Shown here: piece after piece, positions 14,895 to 23,812 of the stretch | Position numbering within the stretch: the stretch's first letter is position 1 | Layout: each line of letters starts with the position of its first letter | NCBI GenBank assembly: GCA_964417885.1 | Contig: CAYQKN010000014.1 | Coordinates: 1 to 44,434 of the forward strand | DNA length: 44,434 bases | Reading direction: 5' to 3' | Source: UKL13-2 sp964417885 | Lineage (GTDB): Bacteria > Pseudomonadota > Gammaproteobacteria > Burkholderiales > Usitatibacteraceae | Notes under the pieces: model-generated | Seen by the model: the letters and a program-made list of their open reading frames with translations, nothing else | What the model was told of the DNA's origin: nothing | The model's database searches: none | Program-made: the position numbers and the translations under genes

Positions 14895-17660
14895 TCAGGA
14901 AACCGCTGCGCGCGAGGCCAGCCAGCTGCTGGCGGCGGCCTGATCCATCGGCCGCGCAATGAAGTAACCCTGCCCTTCCTCGCAGCCCAGCGCCCGCAGC
15001 CGGTCCAGCGTCGGCTGGTCCTCAATGCCTTCCGCGACCACACTGAGGCCGAGGTTGTGCGCGAGGCCGATGGTTGACTCGACGATCACCGCGTCCTGCT
15101 CGTTTTTCAGCATGTGGGTGACAAAAGACACGTCGATTTTGAGCGCGTTGAGCGCCAGCCGCCGCAGGTGCGACAGCGACGAGTAGCCGGTGCCGAAGTC
15201 GTCGACCGATATCTTCACCCCCATATCGTGGATGTGGCGTAGCGTGACCGTTGCCCTCTCCGGATCGACGATGATCGCACTCTCGGTAATTTCCAGTTCC
15301 AGCAGTGCGGGATCGATGGCGTGTTTTTCCAGCAATCGGCGGACCTGGTGCGCGCAGGATTCATCCATCAGGTGGCGTGCCGACAGGTTTACCGCCATCG
15401 ACAGCCTCAGCCCCTGCCCGATCCAGACCGCCAGTTGTCGCAGCGCCTCGTCCAGCACCCACAGCGTCAGCGGCCGGATCACATCGGTCAGCTCCGCCAG
15501 CGGAATGAACTCGCCCGGCGGCACCAGGCCGCGCGCCGGATGGCGCCAGCGCACCAGCGCCTCGAATCCGTTCGGCATGCCGGTGGCCAGATTCAGCCGC
15601 GGCTGGTAATGCAGTTCCAGCTGGCCCGAACGCACCGCCTCTCCCAGTTCGCCCATCAGCGCCAGACGCTGGGGTGAATAGGGATCCAGGCTGGCGTCGT
15701 AGCGCGCGTAACCGGCGCCCTTGCGCTTGGCGATATACATCGCGATATCGGCGCAGCGCATCAGGTCCGATGCGCTGCCACCATGCGCCGGATAGAGCGC
15801 AATGCCGATGCTGGCGCCGACTTCGAGTCTGATGCCATTGACCTCAAGCGGCGCGGTGATCGCGGTCAGCGCGCGCGATGCGACCAGGTCGGCAAGGTGC
15901 GGCGCATCAAGATCCTGCAGCCAGATGGCAAATTCGTCGCCGCCCAGGCGCGCCACTTCCCCGTGGCACAGATCACCCACCGAGTTCTCGACCATCAGGC
16001 GGCGGGCGATCTTCACCAGCAGCGTGTCGCCAACCGCATGGCCGAGCGTGTCATTGATTTCCTTGAAGCGATCCAGATCGACCAGCAGCAGCGCGCCCTG
16101 CGCGCCGGCGCTGCCGTCGGCAACCGCGCCATCGATGTGCCGCTCAAGCGTGATCCGGTTCTGCAGCTGAGTCAGCATGTCGTGCGAGGCCCGGAATTCG
16201 AGCTCCTGCAGCTGCCGCCGGCGTTCCAGCTCGGCCGAGGCACGGGTGGCGAAGATGCGCAGCAGCTGCGTGGCCAGCTCGGTTTGCTCCAGCGGGCGGG
16301 TGAACAACACGGCAATCAATCCCATCGGCTGGCCGTTGGAATCGATCAGCGGCGCGCCGACATAGGCTTCGATGCCCTTCTCCGCCAGCGCCTTGTCGCG
16401 CGGAAACAGCGCCGCGACATCGCGCGGAAAAGTGCAAACTCCGTGCCCCAGGATGGTCTCGCAGGGTGAGCCCGCCAGCTGGTAGGCGAACAGGGAATCA
16501 TCACCGCTGCGCCGCTGCACGGCAATGGCATGAACCTCGGCGCGGTCCTGGTCCCGCAGTTCGCCGACAAAGGCCATGTCCGCGTCGAGCGCCTGGTTTA
16601 GGCGCGCGACCAGGGAACGGAAGAATGACTCGCCGGTCGCCGCCGCTACGCCTTGCGCGATCTCGAACACGATACGCTCCTGGCGCTGGCGGTTGGTGAT
16701 GTCGCGGCCGATCGAGATCAGGCAGGCGGTACCGTCGATGGTCACCAGTTCGGTCGAGAACTGGAAGGTTCGCACTTCACCCGACTTGAGCCGCATGTCG
16801 GCAATCGCGTCCCGCACCTGGCCTTCGGCAACGCTGCCGGCCAGCCAGCTGTCGCGTTGCGCCGGGTTGGCCCAGAGTCCGAAATCCGCCGTGGTGCGGC
16901 CAACCACTTCGGTCGCCTGATAGCCGGACTGCAGCTCAAAACCCTGGTTGACCTCGATTACCACCCCATCACTCAGCCGCGTGATCACCAGCCAGTCGGA
17001 GCTGAGGCGGAACAGTTGCGATACCCGTTCCTCGGTGGCGAGCAGCCGCGATTGCGTCTGCCGCTGCCGGTCGTTTTCCATCGCCAGCACCACCAGGTCG
17101 GCAATCGAGCCGGCAAACTGCTGTTCGTCCGGTGCCCAGTCGCGCCGCTGGTTGACTGATTCGACGCACACCACGCCATGGCTGCGTCCGTCGAACCAGA
17201 TCGCGGCATCGAGCATCGACTCGATGCCCAGTGGCGCCAGGTAATCATCGGCGAATTCGCGCGTGCGCGGATCCAGCGCGGCGTTGGGGGCGCAGATGAC
17301 GCGATGGCTCTTCAGTGCATCGAAATACGCGGGGTAGCGGGTAGCCGCCAGTTCGGTGCCGCGGGAATGCTCGCGCCGGCCGGCATCGTAGAGATCGACC
17401 AGTTCAAGCGTGCCGCCATCCGCGCGCAGCGACCACACCGAAACCCGCGCCGCAGCCAGCGTCCGCGCGGTGATTTCAGTCAGCATTTCCAGCACCTGCG
17501 GCAGTGCGTGACTCAGCGAATTGCCGCGCAGGATTTCGAGCAGCGCCGCTTGCTGGCCGCGCAGGCGTTCGGCGGCATCGCCGTGGACGTCGCGCATGGC
17601 GCCAGTAAACGGCAGCAGCGTCGCCGTGGCCTTCAGTGCGGAGGCAGCGGTTTCGCTCAT
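14895..17660 (-). CDS. GAF-PAS-GAF-GGDEF-EAL cyclic-di-GMP signalling protein
   Basis: A 921-residue cytoplasmic sensor that should make and/or break cyclic-di-GMP. Domain order: GAF-like (about 35-195), PAS (about 212-325), GAF (about 328-475), GGDEF (about 485-660) and EAL (about 665-915). The GGDEF motif is exact (573-577); no RxxD inhibitory site is seen just before it. The EAL motif is intact (GFEALVRW, 699-706), as are DDFGTGYSSLSHL and VVAEGIED, so phosphodiesterase activity is plausible. No transmembrane segment is visible. I chose the ATG at 17660 (MSETAASAL); the frame is open further upstream but that part looks like leader. It sits between bpt and pyrD on the opposite strand. Confidence 0.92.
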   Translation of the reverse strand: MSETAASALKATATLLPFTGAMRDVHGDAAERLRGQQAALLEILRGNSLSHALPQVLEMLTEITARTLAAARVSVWSLRADGGTLELVDLYDAGRREHSRGTELAATRYPAYFDALKSHRVICAPNAALDPRTREFADDYLAPLGIESMLDAAIWFDGRSHGVVCVESVNQRRDWAPDEQQFAGSIADLVVLAMENDRQRQTQSRLLATEERVSQLFRLSSDWLVITRLSDGVVIEVNQGFELQSGYQATEVVGRTTADFGLWANPAQRDSWLAGSVAEGQVRDAIADMRLKSGEVRTFQFSTELVTIDGTACLISIGRDITNRQRQERIVFEIAQGVAAATGESFFRSLVARLNQALDADMAFVGELRDQDRAEVHAIAVQRRSGDDSLFAYQLAGSPCETILGHGVCTFPRDVAALFPRDKALAEKGIEAYVGAPLIDSNGQPMGLIAVLFTRPLEQTELATQLLRIFATRASAELERRRQLQELEFRASHDMLTQLQNRITLERHIDGAVADGSAGAQGALLLVDLDRFKEINDTLGHAVGDTLLVKIARRLMVENSVGDLCHGEVARLGGDEFAIWLQDLDAPHLADLVASRALTAITAPLEVNGIRLEVGASIGIALYPAHGGSASDLMRCADIAMYIAKRKGAGYARYDASLDPYSPQRLALMGELGEAVRSGQLELHYQPRLNLATGMPNGFEALVRWRHPARGLVPPGEFIPLAELTDVIRPLTLWVLDEALRQLAVWIGQGLRLSMAVNLSARHLMDESCAHQVRRLLEKHAIDPALLELEITESAIIVDPERATVTLRHIHDMGVKISVDDFGTGYSSLSHLRRLALNALKIDVSFVTHMLKNEQDAVIVESTIGLAHNLGLSVVAEGIEDQPTLDRLRALGCEEGQGYFIARPMDQAAASSWLASRAAVS

Positions 17661-17866
17661 GAAGTGGTTCGGACGCGCATTGGGGGTATTTTGCCGCACA
17701 TGACGGTGGATTTCAGCACGTGAACACAAGTTAACAAACACGGCTTGCCGGGTCCATTCTATGCTGCGCGCCGGATTTGCAAAACCCGGCTTGCTGCAAC
17801 GCGGCGGCGCCAGGCACACCCTCGGCTAAAATGAGCGCTGCCCCCGATCGATGAAACCCGGCTCCA

Positions 17867-18898
17867 ATGACCTTTCTCTACCCGCTTGCCCGCACTGCGC
17901 TGTTTGCGCTTGACGCCGAAGTTGCCCACCACCTCGCGCTCGATTCGCTGCAGAGACTGGGCAAGCTGCACCTGGCAGGGTTGCTCGGCCGGCGCTTGTC
18001 GGCACCGGTCGAGGTGATGGGTCTCAAGTTCGACAATCCGGTCGGACTCGCCGCCGGGCTGGACAAGAACGGCGAATACATCGACGCGCTGGCCGCAATG
18101 GGATTTGGTTTCATTGAAGTCGGCACCGTCACGCCGCGCCCGCAGCCGGGAAATCCCAAGCCGCGCATGTTCCGCCTGACGCAGCACCAGGCGCTGATCA
18201 ACCGTCTCGGCTTCAACAACCAGGGCCTCGATGCCTTTCTGGCCAATGTCGGTGCCGCCAGATATACCGGCGTGCTGGGGCTCAACATCGGCAAGAACGC
18301 CGACACGCCAATCGACCGTGCGGTCGACGACTACGTCACCTGCCTGCGCGGTGTCTATCCGCACGCAAGCTACGTGACGGTCAATATCTCGTCGCCGAAT
18401 ACCAAGGGCCTGCGCGACCTGCAAGCCGCAGCGCAGCTCGAGCGCCTGCTGTCGACGCTCAAGGCCGAGCAGGCGCGGCTGGCCAAACAGCACCGCAAAC
18501 ATGTGCCGCTGGTGCTCAAGATCGCACCCGATCTTGACCTGAAGGCGATCCGCGAAATTGCCGCGCTGACGCTTGCGAACGGATTCGAGGCAATGATCGC
18601 CACCAATACCACCGTCGCGCGCGATGCCGTGCGCGATCATCCGCTGGCGCAGGAGGCGGGCGGCCTGTCGGGCCGGCCGCTGTTCTCGCCGTCCACCGAA
18701 GTGCTGCGCGAACTGGTGCGCGCGCTCAAGGGCAACATCCCGGTGATCGGTGTCGGCGGCATACTTTCAGGTGCCGACGCGCAGGCGAAGATCCATGCCG
18801 GCGCGGCACTGGTGCAGATCTATACCGGCTTCATTTATCGCGGCCCGCAGCTGATCGCCGACGCGGTGCGCGCCATCGCCGGGAAGTCCGCGGCGTGA
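17867..18898 (+). CDS. pyrD: Dihydroorotate dehydrogenase (quinone), class 2
   Basis: Membrane-associated flavoenzyme that oxidises dihydroorotate to orotate with quinone, the fourth step of pyrimidine synthesis. The 343 residues match class 2: the N-terminal helical quinone-binding part (YPLARTALFALDAEVAHH), PVGLAAGLDKNGEYIDAL, EVGTVTPRPQPGNPKPRMFRL, NRLGFNNQG, the catalytic-serine segment NISSPNTKGLRDLQ, and IGVGGILSGADA near the end. Its stop codon overlaps the GTG start of the alanine dehydrogenase gene. The 206 bases upstream, shared with the divergent GGDEF/EAL gene, must hold its promoter. Confidence 0.97.
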   Translation: MTFLYPLARTALFALDAEVAHHLALDSLQRLGKLHLAGLLGRRLSAPVEVMGLKFDNPVGLAAGLDKNGEYIDALAAMGFGFIEVGTVTPRPQPGNPKPRMFRLTQHQALINRLGFNNQGLDAFLANVGAARYTGVLGLNIGKNADTPIDRAVDDYVTCLRGVYPHASYVTVNISSPNTKGLRDLQAAAQLERLLSTLKAEQARLAKQHRKHVPLVLKIAPDLDLKAIREIAALTLANGFEAMIATNTTVARDAVRDHPLAQEAGGLSGRPLFSPSTEVLRELVRALKGNIPVIGVGGILSGADAQAKIHAGAALVQIYTGFIYRGPQLIADAVRAIAGKSAA

Positions 18899-20007
18899 TT
18901 ATCGGCCTGCCGCGCGAGATCAAGGACGGCGAGCGGCGGGTGGCGCTGGTGCCGGATGCCGTGGCGTCGCTGGTCGCGGCCGGTCACGTGGTTCGGGTCG
19001 AGCGGGGTGCCGGCGCCGGCGCCGGCTTTGCCGATGTCGCCTATGCCGAACGCGGCGCCACGCTGGTCGACAGCGCCAGCCGGGCATTCGATGCCGACCT
19101 GGTGGTGAAGGTAAAGGAAATCCAGACCGACGAATGGCGCCTGCTCAATCCCGGCGGAATGCTGTTCTGCTTCCTGCACCTGGGCGCCGACCCGTTCATG
19201 GCGCACGAACTTTTGTCGCGCCGCATTACCGGCCTCGCGTTCGAGACCGTCGAGGACGACTCGCGTCGGTTGGCGATCCTGGCACCGATGTCGCTGATCG
19301 CCGGCGAACTGTCGATCCCGATCGCCGCCTGCCTGCTGATGACCGCGAACGGCGGCCGCGGCGTCGCCATCAGTGATGCCCGGGTGGTGGTGCTGGGTGC
19401 CGGCAGCGCCGGCGCCGCCGCCGCGCGCACCGCCATCGCATTGCGGGCCGACGTCACCATCATTTCCCGCCACGGGCCGCGCCTGGCCGCACTTGCGCAC
19501 CGGTTGGGCTCCAGCGCGCGCACCGTGGCGCTGGCGGCCGGCGTCGTCAGCGAGTCCTGCCGCACCGCCGACGTGGTGGTCGGCGCGGTCAATGTTCCCG
19601 GCGCGGCGACACCAAAGCTGCTGACGCGCGCCGATATCGCCGCCATGACTGCCGCCGGCGGCCCGGGCGCCGTGCTGATGGAGATCTGCATTGATGGCGG
19701 CGGCGTGGCCGAGACCTCGCGTCCGACCAGCCACTCGGCACCGACCTGGGTCGAGGAAGGCGTCACCCATTACGCGGTCGCCAACATGCCGGCCGGCGTG
19801 CCGCGCTCGGCCAGCCTGGCGCTGTCGCAGGCGGTGGCGCCGCATGTGCTGGCGATTGCGAACCAGGGCCTCACACAGGCATTGCGCGACAGCAGCGGCC
19901 TCGCCGCCGGTCTGCAGATACACGGCGGCCAGGTATTGCACGCCGCAGTCGCGCAGCAGCTCAACCGCCCCTGCCGTGACCTCGATTCCATGCTGTTTGC
20001 GTGCTGA
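18895..20007 (+). CDS. ald: Alanine dehydrogenase
   Basis: NAD-dependent interconversion of L-alanine and pyruvate plus ammonia. The 370 residues, a normal length for Ald, start with MIIGLPREIKDGERRVAL. The substrate-site lysine is in DLVVKVKEIQ and the catalytic His in FCFLHLGADP. The NAD fold glycine motif is VVLGAGSAGAAAA. The catalytic Asp is in EICIDGGGVAETSRPT, and VANMPAGVPRSAS follows. The start is GTG, overlapping the pyrD stop (GTGA), so the gene is coupled to pyrD; the stop is 1 base before the rnfB-like ATG. The related PntA (transhydrogenase) is less likely given this length and these motifs. Confidence 0.9.
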   Translation: MIIGLPREIKDGERRVALVPDAVASLVAAGHVVRVERGAGAGAGFADVAYAERGATLVDSASRAFDADLVVKVKEIQTDEWRLLNPGGMLFCFLHLGADPFMAHELLSRRITGLAFETVEDDSRRLAILAPMSLIAGELSIPIAACLLMTANGGRGVAISDARVVVLGAGSAGAAAARTAIALRADVTIISRHGPRLAALAHRLGSSARTVALAAGVVSESCRTADVVVGAVNVPGAATPKLLTRADIAAMTAAGGPGAVLMEICIDGGGVAETSRPTSHSAPTWVEEGVTHYAVANMPAGVPRSASLALSQAVAPHVLAIANQGLTQALRDSSGLAAGLQIHGGQVLHAAVAQQLNRPCRDLDSMLFAC

Positions 20008-20008
20008 C

Positions 20009-20554
20009 ATGAACAGCCTCGCCATCCGCATCGATGCCGTACTGCCGCAAACCCAGTGCACCCAGTGCGGCTATCCCGGCTGCCTGCCCTACGCGGAAGC
20101 CATTGCCGCCGGCGAGGCGGACATCAATCGATGCCCGCCGGGCGGGGATGAAGGCATCGCAGCGCTTGCCCGGCTGCTGGGACGCGCGGCGCCGCCGCTC
20201 GACCCTGACTGCGGCATGCACCTGCCGCACCGGATCGCGGTGATCGATGAAAACGTGTGCATCGGTTGCGCCAAATGCCTGGCGCCGTGTCCGACCGACG
20301 CCATCATCGGCGCCAGCAAAATGCTGCACAGCGTGATCGCATCGCTTTGCACCGGCTGCGAACTCTGCATCCCGCCCTGCCCGGTCGACTGCATCCGCAT
20401 GGAACAGCGCCCCGACTTTCCCGCCATGATGGACAAGGACCTGGCCCGCGATCGATATCGGTTTCATCTGCATCGCATTGAACGCGACCAGCGCGAACGC
20501 GACGCGATGCTGGCCGAGCGAGAACGCAACGTACTGGGAGCCGGTGATGGCTGA
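20009..20554 (+). CDS. rsxB: RnfB/RsxB-type ferredoxin, soluble form
   Basis: A 181-residue protein with the RnfB/RsxB cluster set: an N-terminal Fe-S motif Cys17, Cys20, Cys25, Cys42 (QCTQCGYPGC...RCPPGG) and two ferredoxin motifs, Cys84-Cys94 (CIGCAKCLAPCP) and Cys114-Cys124 (CTGCELCIPPCP). Unlike E. coli RsxB it has no N-terminal membrane helix; it begins almost directly at the IDxVLPQTQC segment. No rnfA, C, D, G or E is in the window. The charged helical tail overlaps the start of nth by 8 bases. In E. coli the complex reduces the SoxR cluster; a role here in delivering electrons to Nth's cluster or elsewhere is only a guess. Confidence 0.9.
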   Translation: MNSLAIRIDAVLPQTQCTQCGYPGCLPYAEAIAAGEADINRCPPGGDEGIAALARLLGRAAPPLDPDCGMHLPHRIAVIDENVCIGCAKCLAPCPTDAIIGASKMLHSVIASLCTGCELCIPPCPVDCIRMEQRPDFPAMMDKDLARDRYRFHLHRIERDQRERDAMLAERERNVLGAGDG

Positions 20555-21206
20555 AGCCACAGTGATGAAGCCTGCGCAGCGGCACGAGTTCTTCCGCCGC
20601 CTGCAGGAGATCAACCCTCATCCGAAATCGGACCTCGAGTACCGCACACCATTCGAGTTGCTGGTGGCGGTGATCCTGTCGGCGCAGGCCACCGACAAAA
20701 GCGTGAATATCGCCACCCGCAAGCTATTCCCGATTGCCAATACGCCGCAAAAAATTCTCGAGCTGGGTGAGGAAAAACTGACTTCGTACATCCAGACCAT
20801 CGGCCTGTATCGCAACAAGGCGAAAAATGTCATTGCCACCTGCCGGCAGCTGATCGAATGCCATCACGGCCAGGTGCCAGCCTCGCGCGAGGAACTGCAG
20901 GCGCTGCCCGGCGTTGGTCGCAAGACCGCCAACGTGGTGCTCAACATCGCTTTCGGCGAGCCGACCATGGCGGTTGACACGCATATCTTCCGCATCAGCA
21001 ATCGCATCGGCCTGGCGCCGGGCAAGGATGTACTGGCGGTGGAGGAAAAACTGCTGAAGGTGGTGCCGAAGGAATTCGGCCTGCACGCGCACCACTGGCT
21101 GATATTGCACGGCCGCTATACCTGCATCGCACGCAAGCCGAAGTGCGGCGCGTGTCCGGTATTCGATATTTGCGGCTACAAAGACAAGGCGAACCATGTC
21201 GAATAG
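20547..21206 (+). CDS. nth: Endonuclease III
   Basis: Base-excision DNA glycosylase/AP lyase for oxidised pyrimidines. The 219 residues carry the helix-hairpin-helix LPGVGRKTANVVL with the catalytic lysine, the catalytic aspartate in AVDTHIFRISNRIG, and the C-terminal [4Fe-4S] motif C-x6-C-x2-C-x5-C (CIARKPKCGACPVFDIC). The ATG at 20547 has GGGAG six bases upstream and overlaps the rsxB stop by 8 bases. The coupling of a DNA-repair iron-sulfur enzyme to an RnfB-like ferredoxin is conserved in related bacteria. Confidence 0.97.
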   Translation: MAEATVMKPAQRHEFFRRLQEINPHPKSDLEYRTPFELLVAVILSAQATDKSVNIATRKLFPIANTPQKILELGEEKLTSYIQTIGLYRNKAKNVIATCRQLIECHHGQVPASREELQALPGVGRKTANVVLNIAFGEPTMAVDTHIFRISNRIGLAPGKDVLAVEEKLLKVVPKEFGLHAHHWLILHGRYTCIARKPKCGACPVFDICGYKDKANHVE

Positions 21207-21283
21207 TCATTGGCCAGCCGCGACATCGGCTTTGTGCACCCTGCGCAAATCGCCGGCCCGATCTCCATCCAACGGCGCCGCCG

Positions 21284-21724
21284 ATGTTTAACCCGTCCCG
21301 CGACCAGGCGCGCGACTTCCTGTTTGATGCTTGGCGCAAGTACCGCGCGGCCGAGCCGCTGACCGGGCTGGAAAGCATGGCGGTGGAAGTCATCGCCCTG
21401 CATCCCGAGTATCACGGGATGCTGGCCGACCGCGAACGCTACCTGGATCAATTTCGCGACCGCGACTATCCACCCGAATTCGGCGAGACCAACCCTTTCC
21501 TGCATTTGTCCATGCATATCGCGATCCGCGAACAGGTGTCGATCGACCAACCCGGCGGGGTTCGTTCCCACCACGCAACGCTGGCGGCCAGGCGCGGCAA
21601 TGTGCTGGATGCGGAACACGACATGATGGACTGCCTGGCGGAGATGATCTGGCAGGCCCAGCGCCATCGCACGGCGCCGGATGCCGCGATCTACCTTGCC
21701 TGCCTGGATCGCAAGTCGTTGTAA
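21284..21724 (+). CDS. DUF1841 family protein
   Basis: A 146-residue protein matching DUF1841: MFNPSRDQARDFLFDAWRKY at the start, VEVIALHPEYHGML in the middle, and NPFLHLSMHIAIREQVSIDQ followed by AEHDMMDCLAEMIWQAQR. Conserved histidines (HPEYH, HLSMH, AEHD) could bind a metal, which is inference. No function is known to me. It follows nth by 77 bases and ends just before a strong bidirectional terminator. The family is found mainly in beta- and gammaproteobacteria, which supports the taxonomic reading. Confidence 0.9.
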   Translation: MFNPSRDQARDFLFDAWRKYRAAEPLTGLESMAVEVIALHPEYHGMLADRERYLDQFRDRDYPPEFGETNPFLHLSMHIAIREQVSIDQPGGVRSHHATLAARRGNVLDAEHDMMDCLAEMIWQAQRHRTAPDAAIYLACLDRKSL

Positions 21725-21773
21725 ATCAACCCGGCGGATGGCGGCGCCGGCCGGTGGCCGGGACGGTGGCAAT

Positions 21774-21807
21774 AAAAAACCCGCCGGTGCAGCGCGGCGG
21801 GTTTTTT
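21774..21807. terminator. Bidirectional Rho-independent terminator
   Basis: A perfect 13-base stem (AAAAAACCCGCCG with CGGCGGGTTTTTT) around an 8-base loop. It lies between the convergent DUF1841 and cytochrome c genes, with a T-run on either strand, so it should end both transcripts. Confidence 0.93.
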
Positions 21808-21823
21808 GCCAGCACGTTGCCGG

Positions 21824-22159
21824 TCAGTACTTGACCTTCAGGTCCGACGGCTGCGCGGCAAAATAGGCGGCCAGGTTCTGGATGTCCTGCGGTTTCAGCG
21901 CGGCGGCAAAGCCGTTCATCGACGCATTCTTGCGCTTGCCGGACTTGTACTGGTTCAGCGCTGCAACCAGGTAATCGGCATGCTGCCCGGCCAGCACCGG
22001 ATAGTCGGGCTGGATCGGCTTGGCGCCGCCTTCGCCATGACAAGCTTTGCAGGTTTCGGCCAGCTTTGCGCCCTCGGCGGCATTGCCGGCTGCCTGCGCG
22101 GCGATCGGCAGGGAAAGCGACAGCACGGACAGGACGATCAGTGAGGATTTGATTTTCAT
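21824..22159 (-). CDS. Periplasmic class I cytochrome c
   Basis: A 111-residue monoheme cytochrome c. The signal peptide ends near AAQAAG (residues 20-25). Heme attachment is Cys37, Cys40, His41 (CKACH). The probable axial methionine is in NASMNGFAAAL. It lies 26 bases downstream of a second, clearly related small cytochrome in the same direction, so the pair should be cotranscribed. Such small cytochromes shuttle electrons in the periplasm between complex III-like or dehydrogenase donors and oxidases; the partner here is not known. Confidence 0.9.
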   Translation of the reverse strand: MKIKSSLIVLSVLSLSLPIAAQAAGNAAEGAKLAETCKACHGEGGAKPIQPDYPVLAGQHADYLVAALNQYKSGKRKNASMNGFAAALKPQDIQNLAAYFAAQPSDLKVKY

Positions 22160-22185
22160 ATTGGTCTCTGCTCGAAGTTCGGCGA

Positions 22186-22518
22186 TTACTTCTGGCCGTA
22201 GTAGGCCGCGATATCGGCGACTTCTTTTTCGCTCAATGCGAGGGCCAGGCCCTTCATGGTCTGGTTGTAGCGATCACCGGACCGGTATGCGCGCAATGCG
22301 GCCGCAAGATAATCGGCATTCTGGCCGCCGATCTTTGGCACGTTGTACACCTCGGGGTAGGCCGTCTTGGTACCCGGGATACCGTGGCAACCGGAACAGA
22401 TGGCAACGGCCTTGGCCTTGCCGGCAGCGGGATCGCCCTTGACCGGGGCCGCGGGTGCTTGTGCCAGGGCTGCCAAGGGCAACGCCAGCAGGAATGCAGA
22501 AAGTGCGATTTTTTTCAT
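22186..22518 (-). CDS. Periplasmic class I cytochrome c, paralogue
   Basis: A 110-residue monoheme cytochrome c with a signal peptide (MKKIALSAFLLALPLAALAQ), heme motif Cys41, Cys44, His45 (CSGCH) and a likely axial Met in NQTMKGLALAL. It resembles the downstream cytochrome in the segment GGQNADYLAAALRAYRSG versus AGQHADYLVAALNQYKSG, so the two arose by duplication. I chose the ATG at 22518; a TTG 9 bases further upstream is also possible. The 125 bases between it and dnaQ should hold the promoter of the pair. Confidence 0.9.
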   Translation of the reverse strand: MKKIALSAFLLALPLAALAQAPAAPVKGDPAAGKAKAVAICSGCHGIPGTKTAYPEVYNVPKIGGQNADYLAAALRAYRSGDRYNQTMKGLALALSEKEVADIAAYYGQK

Positions 22519-22643
22519 ATTTATCAAAGGCTTTTGTCGAAGGACCTACGATGGCGCCAGACCGCGAAAAAACGCGCGAAGTATAGCATGGGGCCGCGCG
22601 AATCGAAACACGGACCAGCGCGTGTCGCCGCCACCTTCGGTCA

Positions 22644-23363
22644 TCATGGGCCGGTCGGGGTTTCGATTGCAGACCATACCGCCTTGCCGCCGCTGGCCTT
22701 GTCGATCTGCGCCACCTGCTCGGCGTGACGCTGCAATTCATCGGCGTCGGCTCGCACCACCCTGAGGCTCGCCGGACGCTCGAACACCATCGCCGCGCGA
22801 CCGTGATCGTTGGGTCCGGCCGCATCGAGGCCAATGGCCAGGCTGTCCTGGCCGCGTGTCATGGCAATGTATACGTCCGACAGCAATTCGGCGTCCATCA
22901 GCGCGCCGTGCAGGGTGCGCGCGCTGTTGTCGACTTCGTAACGCTCGCACAGCGCGTCGAGCGAATTCTTCTTGCCGGGGTGCAATTCGCGCGCCATCGC
23001 CAGCGTATCGGTGACGCTGCAGATGGCGGTGATCGGCGGCTTTTTCAGCCGCGCCAGCTCAGCGTTGAGAAAGCCGACGTCAAACGGCGCATTGTGGATG
23101 ATGAGTTCCGCGCCGCTGGCGTAGGCGAGGAACTCGTCGGCGATATCGGCAAACTTTGGCTCGTTTTCCAGGTCTTCCAGCGTGATCCCGTGCACCTGTG
23201 TGGCGCCGGCGTCAATTTCACGCCCGGGATGAATGCGCTTGTAAAAATTGTTGCGCGTCAGGCGGCGGTTGATCATCTCGACACAGGCGATTTCGATCAC
23301 GCGGTGTCCCTGTGCCGGGTCGAGTCCGGTGGTTTCAGTGTCGAGGATGACCTGTCGCCCCAT
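22644..23363 (-). CDS. dnaQ: DNA polymerase III epsilon subunit (3'-5' proofreading exonuclease)
   Basis: Proofreading exonuclease of the replicative polymerase. The 239 residues have the DEDDh motifs: Exo I ILDTETTGLD (Asp8, Glu10), Exo II in IIHNAPFDVGFLN, and Exo III in TLHGALMDAELLSDVY with the catalytic His and Asp. The C-terminal tail, which binds the polymerase alpha subunit, is present. The start at 23363 lies 2 bases after the rnhA stop, and the rnhA-dnaQ pairing is classical, so they should be cotranscribed. Confidence 0.96.
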   Translation of the reverse strand: MGRQVILDTETTGLDPAQGHRVIEIACVEMINRRLTRNNFYKRIHPGREIDAGATQVHGITLEDLENEPKFADIADEFLAYASGAELIIHNAPFDVGFLNAELARLKKPPITAICSVTDTLAMARELHPGKKNSLDALCERYEVDNSARTLHGALMDAELLSDVYIAMTRGQDSLAIGLDAAGPNDHGRAAMVFERPASLRVVRADADELQRHAEQVAQIDKASGGKAVWSAIETPTGP

Positions 23364-23365
23364 GG

Positions 23366-23812
23366 CTATCGCTTCGCCGCCAGCACCGATTCGACGCCGC
23401 GATTGGCCAGCGCGTCGGCGCGTTCGTTTTCCGGGTGGCCGGCATGTCCGCGCACCCATTTCCAGTCGACCCGATGCTGGCGGGCCAGCTCGTCGAGCAT
23501 CAGCCAAAGATCAGCGTTCTTCACCGGTTTCCGGTCGGAAGTCCGCCAGCCGTTGCGCTTCCAGCCGTGTATCCACTCGCTGATGCCCTTCTGGACATAG
23601 GACGAGTCGGTGTAAACCACCGCGTCGCAGCTGCGACTGAGCGCGCGCAGCGCCTCGATCACCGCCATCAGTTCCATCCGGTTGTTGGTGGTATCGGCTT
23701 CGCCGCCGAACAGTTCCTTCTCCACCCCGCCGGCGCGCAGCAGGGCGCCCCAGCCGCCGACGCCGGGGTTACCCTTGCAGGCCCCGTCGGTATAAATCTC
23801 CACCACGCTCAT
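23366..23812 (-). CDS. rnhA: Ribonuclease HI
   Basis: Degrades RNA in RNA-DNA hybrids. The 148 residues have the catalytic acids of RNase HI: Asp9 (IYTDGACKGNPG), Glu47 (NNRMELMAVIEAL), Asp69 (VYTDSSYV) and the C-terminal segment GHAGHPENERADALAN. Its start overlaps the upstream methyltransferase stop by 4 bases (ATGA), and its stop nearly touches dnaQ. Length and motifs are all normal. Confidence 0.97.
   Translation of the reverse strand: MSVVEIYTDGACKGNPGVGGWGALLRAGGVEKELFGGEADTTNNRMELMAVIEALRALSRSCDAVVYTDSSYVQKGISEWIHGWKRNGWRTSDRKPVKNADLWLMLDELARQHRVDWKWVRGHAGHPENERADALANRGVESVLAAKR

Noticed and set aside
22519..22643. tRNA gene beside dnaQ
   Set aside because: No T-loop motif or cloverleaf was found there or elsewhere in the window.
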